A program made the translations under genes and the position numbers. This document shows positions 39,272 through 47,811 of a stretch of DNA of 64,000 bases, piece after piece; position 1 is the stretch's first letter; each line of letters opens with the position of its first letter. This DNA comes from Pseudonocardia broussonetiae (GTDB lineage: Bacteria; Actinomycetota; Actinomycetes; Mycobacteriales; Pseudonocardiaceae): NCBI RefSeq assembly GCF_013155125.1, contig NZ_CP053564.1:689501-753500 (forward strand). Direction: 5' to 3'. The notes beneath the pieces are model-generated. The model did not search any database, was not told the origin of the DNA, and was given only the letters and a program-made list of their open reading frames with translations.

Positions 39272-40642
39272 TCAGCTCCCGGAACCCAGGAACGCGAGCA
39301 CGTCGGAGCGCGTGACGACCCCGGCCGGCTTGCCGTCGACCAGCACCAGCGCGGCGTCGGCGGTGGAGAACGCCCCCATCGCGGTGTCGAGCGCCTCGCC
39401 CGCGCCGATCGTCGGCAGGGCCGGCGACATGTGCTTCTCGAGGCGGTCCGACAGCTGCGCGCGGCCGGTGAACAGGGCGTCGAGCAGGTCGCGCTCGACG
39501 ACCGCGCCCGCCACCTCCGCGGCCATCACCGGCGGCTCGGCGCGCACGACCGGCATCTGCGAGACGTGGAACTCCCGCAGGTAGTGCACCGCGTCGGCGA
39601 CCGTCTCGTTCGGGTGCGCGTGCACCAGGTCGGGCAGCGAGCCGTCCTTGCGGCGCAGCACGTCGCCGACGGTGGAGCCCTGCGCGGGCGGCAGGAAGCC
39701 GTAGCCCGACATCCACGCGTCGTTGAAGACCTTGCCCAGGTAGCCGCGGCCGCCGTCGGGCAGCAGGACGACGACCACCGCGTCCTCGGGCAGGTCCCGC
39801 GCCACCTGCAGCGCCGCGACCGTCGCCATCCCGCACGAGCCGCCGACCAGCAGCGCCTCCTCGCGGGCCAGGCGCCGGGTCATGTCGAAGGAGTCGCCGT
39901 CGGAGACCGCGACGATCCGGTCGCAGATGTCCTTGTCGTAGGTGGTCGGCCAGAAGTCCTCGCCGACGCCCTCCACCAGGTAGGGCCGGCCGTTGCCGCC
40001 GGAGTACACCGAGCCCTCCGGGTCGGCCCCGATGATCTGCACGCGGCCGTCGGAGACCTCCTTGAGGTAGCGCCCGGTGCCGCTGATCGTGCCGCCGGTG
40101 CCGATGCCCGCGACGAAGTGCGTGATCCGCCCCTCGGTCTGCTCCCAGACCTCCGGGCCGGTGCCCAGGTAGTGCGACTCCGGGTTGTTCTGGTTGGCGT
40201 ACTGGTTGGGCTTCCAGGCGCCCTCGATCTCGCGGGTGAGGCGGTCGGAGACGTTGTAGTAGGACTCCGGGTGGCTGGGCTCGACGGCCGTCGGGCAGAC
40301 GACGACCCGCGCCCCGTACGCGCGCAGGACGTTGCGCTTGTCCTCGCTCACCTTGTCCGGGCAGACGAAGACGCAGTCGTAGCCGCGGCGCTGCGCGATC
40401 ATGGCCAGGCCGACGCCGGTGTTGCCCGACGTCGGCTCGACGATCGTGCCGCCGGGCCGCAGCTCGCCGGACGCCTCCGCGGCATCGACCATCCGCAGCG
40501 CGATGCGGTCCTTCACGCTGCCACCGGGGTTGAAGTACTCCACCTTGGCCAGCACCGGCGCGGCGATGCCCTCCGCGACGGACCCCAGCTTGACCAGGGG
40601 CGTGTTCCCGACCAGCTCGGACACGTGCTCGACGAAACGCAT
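39272..40642 (-). CDS. cbs: Cystathionine beta-synthase with C-terminal CBS pair
   Basis: 456 residues. The PLP catalytic half has the lysine in NPGGSVKDRIALRM, the SGNTG loop and GIGTGGTISGTGRYLK. A Bateman module of two CBS motifs occupies about residues 330-456. There is no N-terminal heme domain. It condenses homocysteine with serine (or O-acetylserine) to cystathionine. ATG 40642 is preceded by GGAGG. The metB gene follows 44 bp downstream, so they are likely cotranscribed. Confidence 0.93.
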   Translation of the reverse strand: MRFVEHVSELVGNTPLVKLGSVAEGIAAPVLAKVEYFNPGGSVKDRIALRMVDAAEASGELRPGGTIVEPTSGNTGVGLAMIAQRRGYDCVFVCPDKVSEDKRNVLRAYGARVVVCPTAVEPSHPESYYNVSDRLTREIEGAWKPNQYANQNNPESHYLGTGPEVWEQTEGRITHFVAGIGTGGTISGTGRYLKEVSDGRVQIIGADPEGSVYSGGNGRPYLVEGVGEDFWPTTYDKDICDRIVAVSDGDSFDMTRRLAREEALLVGGSCGMATVAALQVARDLPEDAVVVVLLPDGGRGYLGKVFNDAWMSGYGFLPPAQGSTVGDVLRRKDGSLPDLVHAHPNETVADAVHYLREFHVSQMPVVRAEPPVMAAEVAGAVVERDLLDALFTGRAQLSDRLEKHMSPALPTIGAGEALDTAMGAFSTADAALVLVDGKPAGVVTRSDVLAFLGSGS

Positions 40643-40988
40643 GCCTCCATCGTCCCCCACGCCGTCCCGCTGCCTCGGACGAGGTCGCGCAGGGGCCCCG
40701 CAGTCCACGGAACGAACACGGAGCTGTACGGATCCGGACGGGATGCGCCGATCTCACCCGATCGAGAGCGTCGTTCCGTCGTGAAAGGACTACGCTGAGC
40801 AACCGCATCGGGCCCTACCGGTCGACGGGCACATCGACCGGGCAGCAGGGCCCCGACGCTCCCCAGGGGATCGACGGGCACTCGCCCACGCCTGCGCACC
40901 GGCGCTCCCACCGTCTCCTCCCGCGCGTCCTCCCTCTCGACGGCGACGCGCGTGGGGCCGACGTACGCCAGTACAGCAGGAGGGGTTC
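40643..40988. other. Divergent region between cbs and the SigD/ShbA-like gene
   Basis: About 350 bp with no supported gene. Contains GGAAC at 40707-40711 (ECF-type -35 word), but no matching -10 was convincing. TACGCT at 40791-40796 could be a -10 box on the plus strand. Short GATCGAG/CTCGATC-type words occur but form no clear palindrome. Confidence 0.35.
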
Positions 40989-41627
40989 GTGCAGGACGAC
41001 GATTCGTCCGAGGGGGACTGGAAGGCCAGGAAGAGGCGCGACCGCCACCGCGGCGACGACCACGAGGACCTCGAGCTCGAGGACCTGGCCCGCCTCGCCG
41101 GGGCGGGCGACCGCGCGGCGCTCGACCAGTTCCTCCGCCGGATCCGCTCCCCCGTCATCCGGTTCTGCCGCAGCAAGCTGCTCGGCTCGATCGGCGCGCA
41201 GGGGCCCGACGACGTGGCGCAGGAGGTGCTGCTCGCGGTCTGCGAGGCGCTGCCCCGCTTCCGGCCCGACGGCTCGTCGGTGATGGCCTTCGTGTTCGGG
41301 ATCGCCCGGTTCAAGCTGGTCGACGCGTTCCGCGCCGGGGGCCGCGACCGGTCGGTGCCCAGCGACGCGCTCCCCGAGGCCGCCGACGACGACCCGGGCA
41401 CCGAGCACGCGGCCGTCCTCTCGACCGAGATCGTGCGCCTGCGCCTGGCCATGGACCAGCTGCTCCCCCACCACCGCGAGGTCATCGGGCTCCGCGTCGC
41501 CATGGGCTACTCCGGGGCCGAGGTCGCCGCCCTGCTCGGCACGACGCCGGGCGCGGTCCGCGTCACCCAGCACCGGGCGATGGCCCGGCTGCGGGTCCTG
41601 CTGGCGGATGCCGCGGTGGAGGACTGA
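40989..41627 (+). CDS. SigD/ShbA-like RNA polymerase sigma factor
   Basis: 212 residues from GTG 40989, with CAGGAGGGG upstream. An unusually charged N-terminal tail (Asp/Glu/Lys/Arg-rich, about 1-35) precedes region 2 ([20 protein letters not shown], then [21 protein letters not shown]) and region 4 ([27 protein letters not shown], then [17 protein letters not shown]). These motifs match the SigD of mycobacteria and ShbA of Streptomyces, the latter needed for transcription of the main sigma factor gene. No anti-sigma gene follows. Confidence 0.85.
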   Translation: MQDDDSSEGDWKARKRRDRHRGDDHEDLELEDLARLAGAGDRAALDQFLRRIRSPVIRFCRSKLLGSIGAQGPDDVAQEVLLAVCEALPRFRPDGSSVMAFVFGIARFKLVDAFRAGGRDRSVPSDALPEAADDDPGTEHAAVLSTEIVRLRLAMDQLLPHHREVIGLRVAMGYSGAEVAALLGTTPGAVRVTQHRAMARLRVLLADAAVED

Positions 41628-42879
41628 CCTCGGCGAGGCGGCGGAGCAGGAAGGCGCGCTCGGGCTCGTTGCCGACCAGGTCCAGCGCGGCGCGGTAGGC
41701 GCCGGCGGCCTCGTCGGCGCGGCCGAGGCGGCGCAGCAGGTCGGCGCGGGCGGCGGGCAGCAGGTGGTAGCCGCGCAGCCGCCGGTCGTCCGCGAGCGCG
41801 TCGAGCTCCGCCAGCCCGGCCTCCGGGCCGTCGCGCATGGCCACGGCGACGGCCCGGTTGAGGTCGACGAGCGGCGAGGGCGCCACGCGGGCGAGCACGT
41901 CGTAGAGCGCGACGACCTGGGGCCAGTCGGTCGTGGCGACGTCGGCGGCCTCGTCGTGGCAGGCCGCGATCGCCGCCTGCAGCGCGTACGCGCCGGGCGA
42001 GCCGCCGGTGAGCGCCTCGACGACGAGCGCCCGCCCCTCCACGATCGCGCCCGCGTCCCACAGCGAGCGGTCCTGGTCCTCGAGCAGCACCAGCTCCCCG
42101 TCCGGGCCGGTGCGGGCGGCGCGCCGGGCGTCGACGAGCAGCAGCAGCGCGAGCAGCCCGGCCACCTCCCGCTCCCGGGGCAGCAGCCGGCGCAGGATGC
42201 GGGCCAGCCGGATCGCCTCGGCGGCGAGGTCGGCGCGCACGAGGTCCTCCCCCGCGCTGGCCGCGTAGCCCTCCGTGAAGACGAGGTAGACCACCCGCAG
42301 CACGCCCGGGAGCCGGTCGGGCAGCTCGTCGGCGCCGGGCACCCGGAACGGGATGCGCGCGTCGCGGATCTTCTTCTTGGCGCGCACGATCCGCTGCGCG
42401 GTCGTCGCGGTCGGCGTCACGAACGCGCGGGCCACCTCCGGCGTCGACAGCCCGGCCAGGCAGCGCAGCGTCAGCGCGATCCGGTCCTCCAGCGGGAGCG
42501 CCGGGTGGCAGCAGGTGAAGAACAGCCGCAGCCGCTCGTCGGGGACGTCGTCGTCGGGGTCGCCGGGAGCGGCCGGCCCGGCGCGGTCGGCCTCGACCTG
42601 CAGCACCGCGAGGCGCGCGGCGTAGGTGCGGTCGCGGCGCAGCAGGTCGACGGCGCGGCGCCGGGCCGTCGTCAGCAGCCAGGCGCCGGGCCGGGTGGGC
42701 ACGCCGTCGACGGGCCAGCGCTCCAGCGCCGTCGCGACGGCGTCGGAGGCGACCTCCTCCGCCAGGTCGAGATCGCCGAACTGCCGGGCGAGGGTGGCGA
42801 GCAGCCGGCCCCGCTCCTCGCGGAACACGCCCTCCAGCGAGAGCGCCGCCGCGGAGCCGGCCGCCCGCCCGCCGGTCAC
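41563..42879 (-). CDS. ECF42-type sigma factor with long C-terminal extension
   Basis: About 438 residues. Region 2 ([18 protein letters not shown]) and region 4 ([27 protein letters not shown]) are followed by a C-terminal helical extension of about 230 residues with [14 protein letters not shown] and a tetratricopeptide-like end ([20 protein letters not shown]), as in the ECF42 group. The GTG at 42879 overlaps the stop of the DGPF gene (GTGA), the usual pairing of the group. The 3' end overlaps the convergent SigD-like gene by 65 bp and the last 22 residues are Pro/Gly-rich run-through. Confidence 0.9.
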   Translation of the reverse strand: MTGGRAAGSAAALSLEGVFREERGRLLATLARQFGDLDLAEEVASDAVATALERWPVDGVPTRPGAWLLTTARRRAVDLLRRDRTYAARLAVLQVEADRAGPAAPGDPDDDVPDERLRLFFTCCHPALPLEDRIALTLRCLAGLSTPEVARAFVTPTATTAQRIVRAKKKIRDARIPFRVPGADELPDRLPGVLRVVYLVFTEGYAASAGEDLVRADLAAEAIRLARILRRLLPREREVAGLLALLLLVDARRAARTGPDGELVLLEDQDRSLWDAGAIVEGRALVVEALTGGSPGAYALQAAIAACHDEAADVATTDWPQVVALYDVLARVAPSPLVDLNRAVAVAMRDGPEAGLAELDALADDRRLRGYHLLPAARADLLRRLGRADEAAGAYRAALDLVGNEPERAFLLRRLAEVSPPPRHPPAGPAAGPSPGAG

Positions 42880-43235
42880 GGCGCCTCGAACTCCTGGATC
42901 GGCCGGACCTCGATCCGGTTCCCGTTGTGCGAGCCCGGGCAGCGGGCGGCCCAGTCGAGCGCGGCGTCGAGGTCGGGCACGTCGAGCAGGTAGTACCCGC
43001 CGAGGATCTCGCGCGTCTCGGCGAACGGCCCGTCGGTGACGACCCGCTCGCCGTCGGGCCGCACCTCGACCGTCGTGGCGGTCTCGACGCCCTGCAGGGC
43101 TTCGGACCCGAGGCTCACGCCCGCCTCGGCCACGGCCTTCTCGTACTCCCAGTACGTGTTCATCTCCGCCTGGATGTCCTCCTGCGACGGCGCCTCGGTG
43201 GGCTGGGCGCCGTAGATCAGCAGCATGTACTTCAT
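42876..43235 (-). CDS. YCII/DGPF-domain protein paired with ECF42
   Basis: 119 residues. Starts MKYMLLIYG and contains the eponymous [19 protein letters not shown], with IEVRPIQEF near the end. ECF42 sigma factors nearly always lie next to DGPF proteins, which are likely to be their targets or partners. The role is unknown; no anti-sigma is present. ATG 43235 has GAGGAG upstream. It is the first gene of the two-gene unit with the sigma factor. Confidence 0.92.
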   Translation of the reverse strand: MKYMLLIYGAQPTEAPSQEDIQAEMNTYWEYEKAVAEAGVSLGSEALQGVETATTVEVRPDGERVVTDGPFAETREILGGYYLLDVPDLDAALDWAARCPGSHNGNRIEVRPIQEFEAP

Positions 43236-43353
43236 GTCGGGGTGCTCCTCGCTGTCCTCGTGCGACCGGGGTGCCGCACAGCATGACGACGATCGGCCGA
43301 CGGCGGAATCGACAGCGCACCGAACTTTTTTTCTCCGGCTGATCCCGGCCCGG

Positions 43354-43400
43354 GCGAACGGCACCCTCGCCCGACCTCATGGGGCGAGAGTGCCGTTCGC
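43354..43400. repeat. Long palindrome in a divergent promoter region
   Basis: Arms GCGAACGGCAC plus CTCGCCC (43354-43372) pair with GGGCGAG plus GTGCCGTTCGC (43382-43400), 18 bp with one C-A mismatch, and a nine-base loop. It lies between the 5' ends of the DGPF gene and the thiolase gene, so it is not in a terminator position. The AT-rich CTTTTTTTCT run just before it (43325-43333) is notable for this genome. Confidence 0.75.
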
Positions 43401-43450
43401 TCAGGGGGGCACCGAAGTCTGGGAGCGACCTACGTCACCCGACGGCCGGG

Positions 43451-43464
43451 TTACCCGGAAGTAA
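43451..43464 (+). promoter_or_regulatory. Possible operator ahead of the thiolase gene
   Basis: TTAC-CCGGAA-GTAA, an inverted repeat of four bases around a six-base centre, 41 bp upstream of the thiolase start. TetR-type regulators of acyl-CoA metabolism often use TTAC/GTAA half-sites, so it may control fatty-acid degradation genes. The half-sites are short, so this is tentative. Confidence 0.35.
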
Positions 43465-43505
43465 GCTCCGGAGCAGGAAACGTCCCACCACGAAGGAGAT
43501 CGACG

Positions 43506-44726
43506 ATGCCCGAAGCCGTGATCGTCGCCGCCGCACGCTCGCCGATCGGCCGTGCGTTCAAGGGCTCGCTGACGAGCCTTCGTCCCGACGACCTGGCCGT
43601 GCAGGTCGTGCGGGCGGCACTGGCGCAGGTGCCCGAGCTCGACCCCGCCACCGTCGACGACCTCATGCTGGGGTGCGGCCTGCCCGGCGGTGAGCAGGGC
43701 TTCAACATGGCCCGCGTCGTCGCCGTCGCGCTCGGCTACGACTCGATGCCCGGCACCACCGTCACCCGCTACTGCTCGTCCTCGCTGCAGACCACCCGCA
43801 TGGCCCTGCACGCGATCAAGGCCGGTGAGGGCCACGTCTTCATCTCCGCCGGGGTCGAGACCGTCTCCCGGTTCACGAAGGGCAACTCCGACTCGCTGCC
43901 CGACACGCAGAACCCGCTGTTCGCCGACGCCGCCGCGCGCAGCACGGCGACCGCCGAGTCGGGCACCGACACCTGGATCGACCCGCGGACCGCCGGCGAG
44001 GTCCCCGACGTCTACATCGCGATGGGCCAGACCGCGGAGAACGTCGCCCGCGCCGAGGGCGTCACCCGCGAGGAGATGGACCACTTCGCCGTCCGCTCGC
44101 AGAACCTCGCCGAGAAGGCCATCGCCGACGGCTTCTACGCCCGCGAGATCACCCCGGTCACGCTGCCCGACGGCACGGTCGTCTCCGCCGACGACGGCCC
44201 CCGCGCCGGCACCACCTACGAGGGCATCAGCGGCCTCAAGCCGGTGTTCCGCCCCGACGGCCTGATCACCGCGGGCAACGCGTGCCCGCTCAACGACGGC
44301 GCCGCCGCCCTGGTGGTCATGTCCGACACCCGCGCCGCGGAGCTGGGCCTGACCCCGCTCGCCCGCGTCGTGTCCACCGGCGTGTCCGGGCTGTCGCCCG
44401 AGATCATGGGCCTGGGTCCGATCGAGGCGTCGCGCCGGGCGCTCGCGCTGGCCGGCATGACCATCGACGACGTCGACCTCGTCGAGATCAACGAGGCCTT
44501 CGCCGCGCAGGTCATCCCCTCGGCCCGCCGCCTGGGCATCGACGAGGACAAGCTCAACGTCCACGGCGGCGCCATCGCGGTCGGGCACCCGTTCGGCATG
44601 ACCGGCGCCCGCATCACCAACACCCTGCTCAACGGCCTGCGCAGCCGCGACGGGAGCATCGGGCTCGAGACGATGTGCGTCGGCGGCGGCCAGGGCATGG
44701 CCATGGTCCTGGAGCGCCTGAACTAG
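43506..44726 (+). CDS. Acetyl-CoA acyltransferase (thiolase), FadA3-like
   Basis: 406 residues. The nucleophilic cysteine is in RYCSSSLQT, the histidine in VGHPFGMTGAR and the second cysteine in MCVGGGQGMAMV, all typical of degradative thiolases. It cleaves 3-ketoacyl-CoA in beta-oxidation. AAGGAGA lies before the ATG. Rv1074c (fadA3) occupies the same place in the mycobacterial order. There is no adjacent fadB, so it may work with genes elsewhere. Confidence 0.92.
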   Translation: MPEAVIVAAARSPIGRAFKGSLTSLRPDDLAVQVVRAALAQVPELDPATVDDLMLGCGLPGGEQGFNMARVVAVALGYDSMPGTTVTRYCSSSLQTTRMALHAIKAGEGHVFISAGVETVSRFTKGNSDSLPDTQNPLFADAAARSTATAESGTDTWIDPRTAGEVPDVYIAMGQTAENVARAEGVTREEMDHFAVRSQNLAEKAIADGFYAREITPVTLPDGTVVSADDGPRAGTTYEGISGLKPVFRPDGLITAGNACPLNDGAAALVVMSDTRAAELGLTPLARVVSTGVSGLSPEIMGLGPIEASRRALALAGMTIDDVDLVEINEAFAAQVIPSARRLGIDEDKLNVHGGAIAVGHPFGMTGARITNTLLNGLRSRDGSIGLETMCVGGGQGMAMVLERLN

Positions 44727-44741
44727 GCGACCCGCCCCGCG

Positions 44742-44787
44742 CACGACGACGGCCCGGCCCCCCGAGGGGGACCGGGCCGTCGTCGTG
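44742..44787. terminator. Bidirectional terminator
   Basis: Perfect 16-bp arms (44742-44757 and 44772-44787, CACGACGACGGCCCGG) with an inner C/G pairing and a tiny loop. It lies between the stops of the thiolase gene and the convergent BI-1 gene, so it serves both. Confidence 0.88.
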
Positions 44788-44793
44788 ACGCGG

Positions 44794-45609
44794 TCAGTCC
44801 TGGCGCAGGTAGCTCAGCAGGCGCAGGATCTCGATGTAGAGCCAGACCAGCGTGGTCATCAGGCCGAAGGCGATGTACCAGGCGAACTTCGCCGGGGCAC
44901 CGCCGCGGATGGCCTGGTCGGCCTGGTCGAAGTCGAGCAGCAGGCTGAACGCCGCCACGCCGATCACGAGCAGGCTGAAGCCGATGGCCAGCGGGCCGCC
45001 GTCGCGCAGCCCGGTGTTGATGCCGAACAGGCTCATCACCAGGTTGAACAGCATGAGGACGACGACGCCGATGAGGGCGCCCATCAGCCACTTGGTGAAC
45101 CGGGGCGTGACGCGGACGGCGCCGGTCTTGTAGACGACCAGCATGCCGAGGAACACGCCCGCGGTGCCGACGATCGCCTGCAGGGCGATGCCGGGGTAGA
45201 TCTGGTCGAAGACGCCGGTGATCCCGCCCAGGGCCACACCCATCGCCGCGGAGTACAGGAGCACCAGGGGCGCGCCCGACCACTGCGGCTTGAAGATGAG
45301 GACGAGGGACACGACGAAGCCCACGATGAACGCGGGCAGCGCGAGGGCGTAGAGCCCCGACACGGCCGTGAGCGTGCCGAGCACGAGCGCGGTGCCCGCG
45401 CTCAGGCCGGTCTTCATCACGACGTCGTCGATGGTGATCGGGCGCTCACCGCTGCCGGCGCGCCCGTGCTCGACCTGCGAGGCACGGCTGTCGGCGTACG
45501 CGGAGGCGCCGCTCATCGCGCCGCCGCCCTGGCGGTCGAACGTGGCGTACCCGCCGTTGCCCTGCCCCTGGGGCAGGTTGCGGAACGCCGGGTTGCTGCT
45601 GGTGCGCAC
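44794..45609 (-). CDS. Bax inhibitor-1/YccA family membrane protein
   Basis: 271 residues. A soluble N-terminal tail (about 1-60, starting VRTSSNPAFRNLP) precedes seven membrane segments. The tail motif SSNPAFRNL is typical of the actinobacterial family. Family-specific acidic residues appear in LLLDFDQADQAI in the sixth-seventh segment region. BI-1-like proteins are pH-sensitive calcium leak channels; the bacterial role is poorly known. GTG 45609 follows AGGGAGG. Confidence 0.92.
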   Translation of the reverse strand: MRTSSNPAFRNLPQGQGNGGYATFDRQGGGAMSGASAYADSRASQVEHGRAGSGERPITIDDVVMKTGLSAGTALVLGTLTAVSGLYALALPAFIVGFVVSLVLIFKPQWSGAPLVLLYSAAMGVALGGITGVFDQIYPGIALQAIVGTAGVFLGMLVVYKTGAVRVTPRFTKWLMGALIGVVVLMLFNLVMSLFGINTGLRDGGPLAIGFSLLVIGVAAFSLLLDFDQADQAIRGGAPAKFAWYIAFGLMTTLVWLYIEILRLLSYLRQD

Positions 45610-45693
45610 CTGGTTCCTCCCTGGATGACGTGCTGTGCATCCTGTCCAACGCAGGAAGCCCCATCGGCGTTCCCGCGACGGTAAAGACGGACT

Positions 45694-46119
45694 TTACGCG
45701 GCCCGCGCACCGCCGCTCGGCGGGTCCAGGGACACCCCCGCCTGCTCCAGCGCGGCCTCGGTGAGCAGGCGCGCGAAGGCGCGGTCGCGCTCGGCGGCGC
45801 CGGCCAGCGGCGGGTCGGCCACACCGACGACCGCGCACGCCGTCAGGAGCGCGTCGTCGTAGGCGGCGAGCAGCGCGACCTGGCGCACGCGGCTGCTCGC
45901 CCGGCCCCCCCGGATCTCGCGGTGCAGGCGACGAACGTCGGCCACGACCCGTTCCAGCGACGGCCCGGGCGACGGCGGGCGCCGCGCGGCCCGGCGCTCG
46001 ACGACCGCCTCGACCACGCGGGGCACCACCCGCAGCGCGAGCCAGAACGTCACCGTCGGCGCCGCCGCGACGAGGACGAACAGGAGGAGCCCCACCAGGG
46101 CAGAGCGGTCACCCGCCAC
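45694..46119 (-). CDS. Conserved hypothetical membrane-anchored protein
   Basis: About 141 residues with one N-terminal membrane segment (about 8-30, LVGLLLFVLVAAAPTVTF) and a soluble helical domain with LERVVADVRRLHREI and VRQVALLAAYDDALL. The latter resembles small actinobacterial proteins of unknown function. The GTG start at 46119 is a best guess, since the upstream frame is Arg/Pro-rich. Divergent from the small membrane protein gene at 46246. Confidence 0.65.
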   Translation of the reverse strand: MAGDRSALVGLLLFVLVAAAPTVTFWLALRVVPRVVEAVVERRAARRPPSPGPSLERVVADVRRLHREIRGGRASSRVRQVALLAAYDDALLTACAVVGVADPPLAGAAERDRAFARLLTEAALEQAGVSLDPPSGGARAA

Positions 46120-46245
46120 GGCCGTGAGAGTACGCCGCCGGGACGTCGCGCACAGGGTCCCGGCCGGGCCGGGCGGGACCGCGACGGCGGCGCTACTGTT
46201 CGCGACCAGCCGGCGGAGCCGCCGGCAGTGAGGGTGTGGACGAAC

Positions 46246-46488
46246 ATGTGGGCTTTCTTCTCCCGGCGCCTGCGGATGTGGCTGATCCTGGCCGTCGGCG
46301 CTCCCGTCGTCGGGTTCCTGCTCGGCAAGGCGGGTGACCTCATCGAGGCCCGCCGCGGGCCCAACAACGTCACCAAGGTGCTGCACACCGGCCGCCGCTG
46401 GCTGCAGAAGCGGGCCACCGGCCCGCTCGCCGCGCGCCGCGCGGCCGACCCCGCCGGCGTGCGGGACGCGGGGAGCCCCGCCCGCTGA
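46246..46488 (+). CDS. Small membrane protein cotranscribed with an alpha/beta hydrolase
   Basis: About 80 residues. Begins MWAFFSRRLRMWLILAVGAPVVGFLLG, a single membrane segment (about 11-30), then a basic cytoplasmic tail. In-frame GTG codons at 46234 and 46228 are possible alternative starts. Its stop overlaps the next start (TGATG), showing coupling with the hydrolase gene. Family not recognised. Confidence 0.65.
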   Translation: MWAFFSRRLRMWLILAVGAPVVGFLLGKAGDLIEARRGPNNVTKVLHTGRRWLQKRATGPLAARRAADPAGVRDAGSPAR

Positions 46489-47177
46489 TGGCCGTCTACG
46501 TCCTCGTGCACGGCGCGTGGGGCGGGTCCTACGGCTTCCGGGCCGTGCGGCGGCTGCTGGGCGCGGCCGGTCACGAGGTGCTGACGCCGAGCCTCACGGG
46601 GCTCGGCGAGCGCAGCCACCTCGCCGGCCCGCACGTCGACCTGTCGCTGCACGTGCGCGACGTCGTCAACGTCCTGCACTACGACGACCTCGAGGACGTC
46701 GTCCTGCTCGGCTTCTCCTACGGCGGGATGGTCGTCACGGGGGCGATGGAGCAGGCGGGCGCCCGCGTCCGGGAGCTCGTCTACCTCGACGCGTTCGTGC
46801 CCGACGACGGCGACAGCGTGCACTCGCTGACCGGGGGCGCGCTGGGCGACGCCTCCCCCGACGCGCCGCCGACGGTGCCGGCCGGCATCCGCACGTTCGA
46901 CGACCCGATGGTGGCCGCGCGCTCCAACCCACGGCGCCACGCCCAGCCGATGCGCACGCTCACCGAGCCGGTGCGCGCGTCGGTGCCGGTCGAGGAGCGG
47001 GGCGTCGGGCTCACCTACGTCCGGGCGACGCAGGACCCGAACGGCGCGCTGTTCGACGTCTCCGCGGCGCGCGCCCGCACGTCGCCCGCCTGGCGCTACC
47101 ACGAGATCGCGACCACCCACATGGTCCCGGAGAACCGCCCCGGCGAGCTGGCCGAGCTGCTGCTGGCGCTCGCCTGA
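46488..47177 (+). CDS. Alpha/beta hydrolase
   Basis: 229 residues. N-terminal VYVLVHGAWGG (oxyanion loop HGAW), the nucleophile elbow GFSYGGMV with the catalytic Ser, and a late histidine in ATTHMVPENRP complete a typical triad. It is close to the salicylate-esterase-like/EstC type that also starts VLVHGAW. Substrate unknown. Starts at a TGATG overlap with the preceding small membrane protein. Confidence 0.9.
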   Translation: MAVYVLVHGAWGGSYGFRAVRRLLGAAGHEVLTPSLTGLGERSHLAGPHVDLSLHVRDVVNVLHYDDLEDVVLLGFSYGGMVVTGAMEQAGARVRELVYLDAFVPDDGDSVHSLTGGALGDASPDAPPTVPAGIRTFDDPMVAARSNPRRHAQPMRTLTEPVRASVPVEERGVGLTYVRATQDPNGALFDVSAARARTSPAWRYHEIATTHMVPENRPGELAELLLALA

Positions 47178-47180
47178 GTC

Positions 47181-47756
47181 TCAGGTGCGGGCCAGCCCGT
47201 GCAGCAGGAGGTCGGCGAGGTTCTCGTAGGCCGTGGCGTCGTCGAGGCCCGTCGACGCGGTGACGCCGCGCTGCTGGATGCGCACCATCGTCGCGCTCAC
47301 GACGTCACCGACGAAGCCCGCGTGCACCGGCCGGAAGGCGCCCGAGGCCGTGCCGGCGTCGACGAGCTGCTGCACGCGCCGGGCCGCCGCGCGGGTGTTG
47401 CGCTCGTAGACCTCGGCCGCGGGCGGGAACGCCGCGACGTCGTCGAAGAAGCGCGGGGAGGCCGGCGCGAGCTCGCGCGCGACGGCCCGCAGGTAGGCGC
47501 CGACCTGGCGCGCCGGGTCGGCGTCGGCCGCCACCGCGGCCTCGACGTGCTCGGTCGCGCCGCGGAAGAAGTGCACCACCGCGGCCCGGACCAGCTGCTC
47601 CTTGCTGCCGGCCAGCGCGTACAGGGTGCGCTTGGAGCAGCGCAGGCGAGCGGCGAGGTCGTCGAGCGTGAGGTGGGCGAACCCCTCGTCGAGCAGCAGG
47701 GCCACCAGGGCGTCAAACAGCTCGGTGCGCCGAGCGGGGCCGCGGACCTGGGTCAT
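47181..47756 (-). CDS. TetR-family transcriptional regulator
   Basis: 191 residues. The N-terminal helix-turn-helix is LTLDDLAARLRCSKRTLYALAGSKEQLV, a classic TetR domain (about 10-55). The ligand-binding part is helical. It is divergent from an acyl-CoA dehydrogenase gene with only 55 bp between them, so that gene is the probable target and an acyl-CoA the probable ligand. An inverted repeat at 47773-47792 is a candidate operator. Its 3' end converges with the hydrolase gene, 3 bp apart. Confidence 0.9.
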   Translation of the reverse strand: MTQVRGPARRTELFDALVALLLDEGFAHLTLDDLAARLRCSKRTLYALAGSKEQLVRAAVVHFFRGATEHVEAAVAADADPARQVGAYLRAVARELAPASPRFFDDVAAFPPAAEVYERNTRAAARRVQQLVDAGTASGAFRPVHAGFVGDVVSATMVRIQQRGVTASTGLDDATAYENLADLLLHGLART

Positions 47757-47772
47757 GTCGGCTATCGTAAGC

Positions 47773-47792
47773 GGTACTCACGGACCCGTACC
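47773..47792. promoter_or_regulatory. Candidate TetR operator
   Basis: GGTAC (47773-47777) and GTACC (47788-47792) form an inverted repeat around a ten-base centre in the 55-bp gap between the TetR gene and the acyl-CoA dehydrogenase gene. Also GTAAGCGGTAC around 47768 is reminiscent of fatty-acid regulator half-sites. Not tested. Confidence 0.35.
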
Positions 47793-47811
47793 AGTGCCGA
47801 TGGAGAACCCC

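Noticed and set aside
41563..42879. Anti-sigma factor or two-component partner near the ECF42 genes
   Set aside because: No zinc-binding anti-sigma, FecR or kinase gene occurs next to either cassette.
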